Of a stretch of DNA of 64,000 nucleotides, positions 62,808 through 64,000 are shown piece after piece. The DNA lies in NCBI GenBank assembly GCA_964291545.2, contig OZ219860.1:248001-312000 (forward strand), written 5' to 3'. Source of the DNA: G963667675 sp964291545. GTDB lineage: Bacteria > Chloroflexota > Dehalococcoidia > Lucifugimonadales > UBA3495. The notes below the pieces were generated by a model. The model had not been told where the DNA came from. It saw nothing but the letters and a program-made list of their open reading frames with translations, and did not search any database. A program made the translations under genes and the position numbers. Numbering within the stretch: position 1 is the first letter of the stretch; each line of letters starts with the position of its first letter.

Positions 62808-62829
62808 ATTCCCGCTCGGGGGCGGGAAT
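62808..62829. repeat. Dispersed hairpin repeat ATTCCCGC...GCGGGAAT
   Basis: Perfect 8-bp arms with a 6-base loop, preceded by TTAG and followed by GACGGGCTAGG. Second full copy of the element at 29867-29885. It lies between the VapB-like antitoxin and the phage portal gene. Confidence 0.8.
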
Positions 62830-62875
62830 GACGGGCTAGGTTGCGGGAATGAGGAGTTGGCCCGTGGGAGTGAGG

Positions 62876-64000
62876 CTACCTGCGGCCGCGGGAGCGCGGG
62901 CCCTTGGCCCATTCATCGCCCCAGGGCACGTCGGGCAGGTTGCGGGAGCGGCGCACCTCGTTGATGGTCAGCACTCCCCGGTCCAGCAACTGTGTTTCCC
63001 GCCGCACCCGGCTGTCTTCGTCCTCCCGCAGCACCTCGATGGCGCTCAGGTCGAACTGGACTTCTAGGTCTGGATACCCCAGCCGGGGGAGCAGCATGCG
63101 GTTCAGCCGCTCCTCGAAGAACCGCAATTCGGGCAGTATGGTGTTGCGCCAGAACATACGCTCGGCGGTGTTCACGTTGGAAAAGGTGGCCCGTTCCAGG
63201 TCTGACAGCAGGGGCATGGGAACGCCATAGGTCCGGCTCACCTCCTCCAGGCTCCAGCGCAGCCCCTGTATGAACTCCATTTCCCGCTGGTTGAAGCCCA
63301 GGGTCTTGACGTCCTTGACGAAGCTGGCGATGGCCGGACGGTGGGCCTTGGCCGGCCCCCGGTATCGCTTTTCCCACCGGTCGTAGAACTCCTCGACCTC
63401 GGTCTCGGTCATGTTCTCGTTGGTTAACATAACAAAGCCCGGCTGGGCTGCGTTGCGAAAGAAGTTGCGGTTGAAGCGCAGACCGTCCTTGCCCATGTCA
63501 ACGGCTAGGCGGGCCGGGGCGATGGGCGAAAGGCCGGCGTACTCCTCCAGGGGATTGAAGTAGTGCATCCACAGCATCTCGTCGGGGGTGTAGGCCACCG
63601 GCCCGTTGCGCCCCTGGTACACGAACCCCCGGATATAGCGCCGGCGGTCCGGCAGCACGGTGACCCGGTCGGGACGCAGGGGCCAGATTTCCCACCGGCC
63701 CCTTTCGTCTTTTTCCAGGGCCCAGAAGGACGATCCCCACAGGTTGAGATAGGTCTCGGTGGCCCTCCACAGGTCCTGGCGGGTGTGCCAGGGATTTACC
63801 CGGTCCAGGAGCAGGCGCGCCGGATGCTCCGGGCCCACCGGCAGCAGCGTTCCATCGGACTGCCGCCGGTACACCATTAGTTCAGGCCGGCTGAGGGCAT
63901 CGGCCCGGAGCTTGATGGCGGAGTACACCGACACCGACGACGCGTAGTATTCGCCGTAGGCGGAGTTGGCCCAGGATGCGCCGGGGGAGGCGGTCTCCTG
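62876..64000 (-). CDS. HK97-family phage portal protein (partial)
   Basis: Forms the dodecameric DNA entry ring of tailed-phage or gene-transfer-agent heads. The frame is open to the window edge: 374 codons plus stop are visible, the N-terminus is missing. Seen: SAIKLRADALSRPELMVYRR, VNPWHTRQDLWRATETYLNL, WGSSFWALEKDERGRWEIWP, LRPDRVTVLPDRRRYIRGFV, HYFNPLEEYAGLSPIAPARL, NRNFFRNAAQPGFVMLTNEN, GVPMPLLSDLERATFSNVNT, AERMFWRNTILPELRFFEER and LLDRGVLTINEVRRSRNLPD. The C-terminus is complete. The expected downstream protease and capsid genes are absent; toxin-antitoxin modules follow instead. Confidence 0.93.
   Translation of the reverse strand, partial: QETASPGASWANSAYGEYYASSVSVYSAIKLRADALSRPELMVYRRQSDGTLLPVGPEHPARLLLDRVNPWHTRQDLWRATETYLNLWGSSFWALEKDERGRWEIWPLRPDRVTVLPDRRRYIRGFVYQGRNGPVAYTPDEMLWMHYFNPLEEYAGLSPIAPARLAVDMGKDGLRFNRNFFRNAAQPGFVMLTNENMTETEVEEFYDRWEKRYRGPAKAHRPAIASFVKDVKTLGFNQREMEFIQGLRWSLEEVSRTYGVPMPLLSDLERATFSNVNTAERMFWRNTILPELRFFEERLNRMLLPRLGYPDLEVQFDLSAIEVLREDEDSRVRRETQLLDRGVLTINEVRRSRNLPDVPWGDEWAKGPRSRGRR

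Overview
This is a GC-rich stretch of bacterial chromosome with densely packed genes, frequent GTG and TTG starts and mostly clear Shine-Dalgarno sites. The gene content points to a Chloroflexota bacterium of the Dehalococcoidia/SAR202 type: deazaflavin (F420)-type nitroreductases, three luciferase-like flavin oxidoreductases, lone molybdenum hydroxylase and FAD/FeS oxidases, several MFS carriers, and DUF1800/DUF1501 proteins. No rRNA, tRNA, CRISPR array or insertion sequence was found. The lineage is an inference from gene content only.

Left part (1-20 kb): the 3' part of a peptide-type ABC binding lipoprotein, a Ddn-like nitroreductase, RecQ, a lone xanthine-dehydrogenase-type large subunit overlapping an AIM24/TIGR00266 gene, a LuxR-type regulator, and an envelope-stress set (Asp23/Gls24, AmaP-like, DUF2273). 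A second Ddn-like gene follows, then miaB-nadA-nadB-nadC, which encodes de novo NAD synthesis from aspartate next to another Fe-S enzyme. After these come dtd, a FmdB zinc ribbon, a GNAT, a class IV aminotransferase, a cyclase-family hydrolase and rpsU.

Middle (20-48 kb): a two-domain VOC protein, an M16 peptidase, an MBL-fold hydrolase, an AbrB/PIN toxin-antitoxin pair, an unknown RNase H-like protein, uvrA, a class III aminotransferase, a large FAD/FeS oxidase, a carboxymuconolactone-decarboxylase-family protein with an orphan antitoxin, three MFS exporters and a NYN nuclease-like protein. A DM13 membrane protein and an S9 peptidase follow; both are broken by single-base frameshifts. Next are an aldo/keto reductase, a DUF1800-DUF1501-NHL operon and a split thiamine-diphosphate decarboxylase.

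Right part (48-64 kb): a GNAT, a small coiled-coil protein and a HigA-like orphan antitoxin with a clean operator. An accessory catabolic block then follows: a tandemly duplicated MFS pair, a TIGR03086 protein, a tandemly duplicated LLM pair, MsrA, amidohydrolase, SDR, cupin, FMN hydroxy-acid oxidase and a third LLM. The window ends with two PIN toxin-antitoxin modules with recognisable operators and an HK97-type phage portal gene that runs off the edge, which suggests a prophage or gene-transfer-agent remnant.

Between genes there are short dispersed hairpin repeats, a 63-bp repeat present twice, and a 3 x 20 bp tandem repeat. No single locus is clearly a new system. The most interesting points are the duplicated transporter/LLM block with its conserved upstream element, the XDH-AIM24 overlap, the operator and leaderless-promoter architecture of the toxin-antitoxin modules, and the cluster of four same-direction frameshifts.
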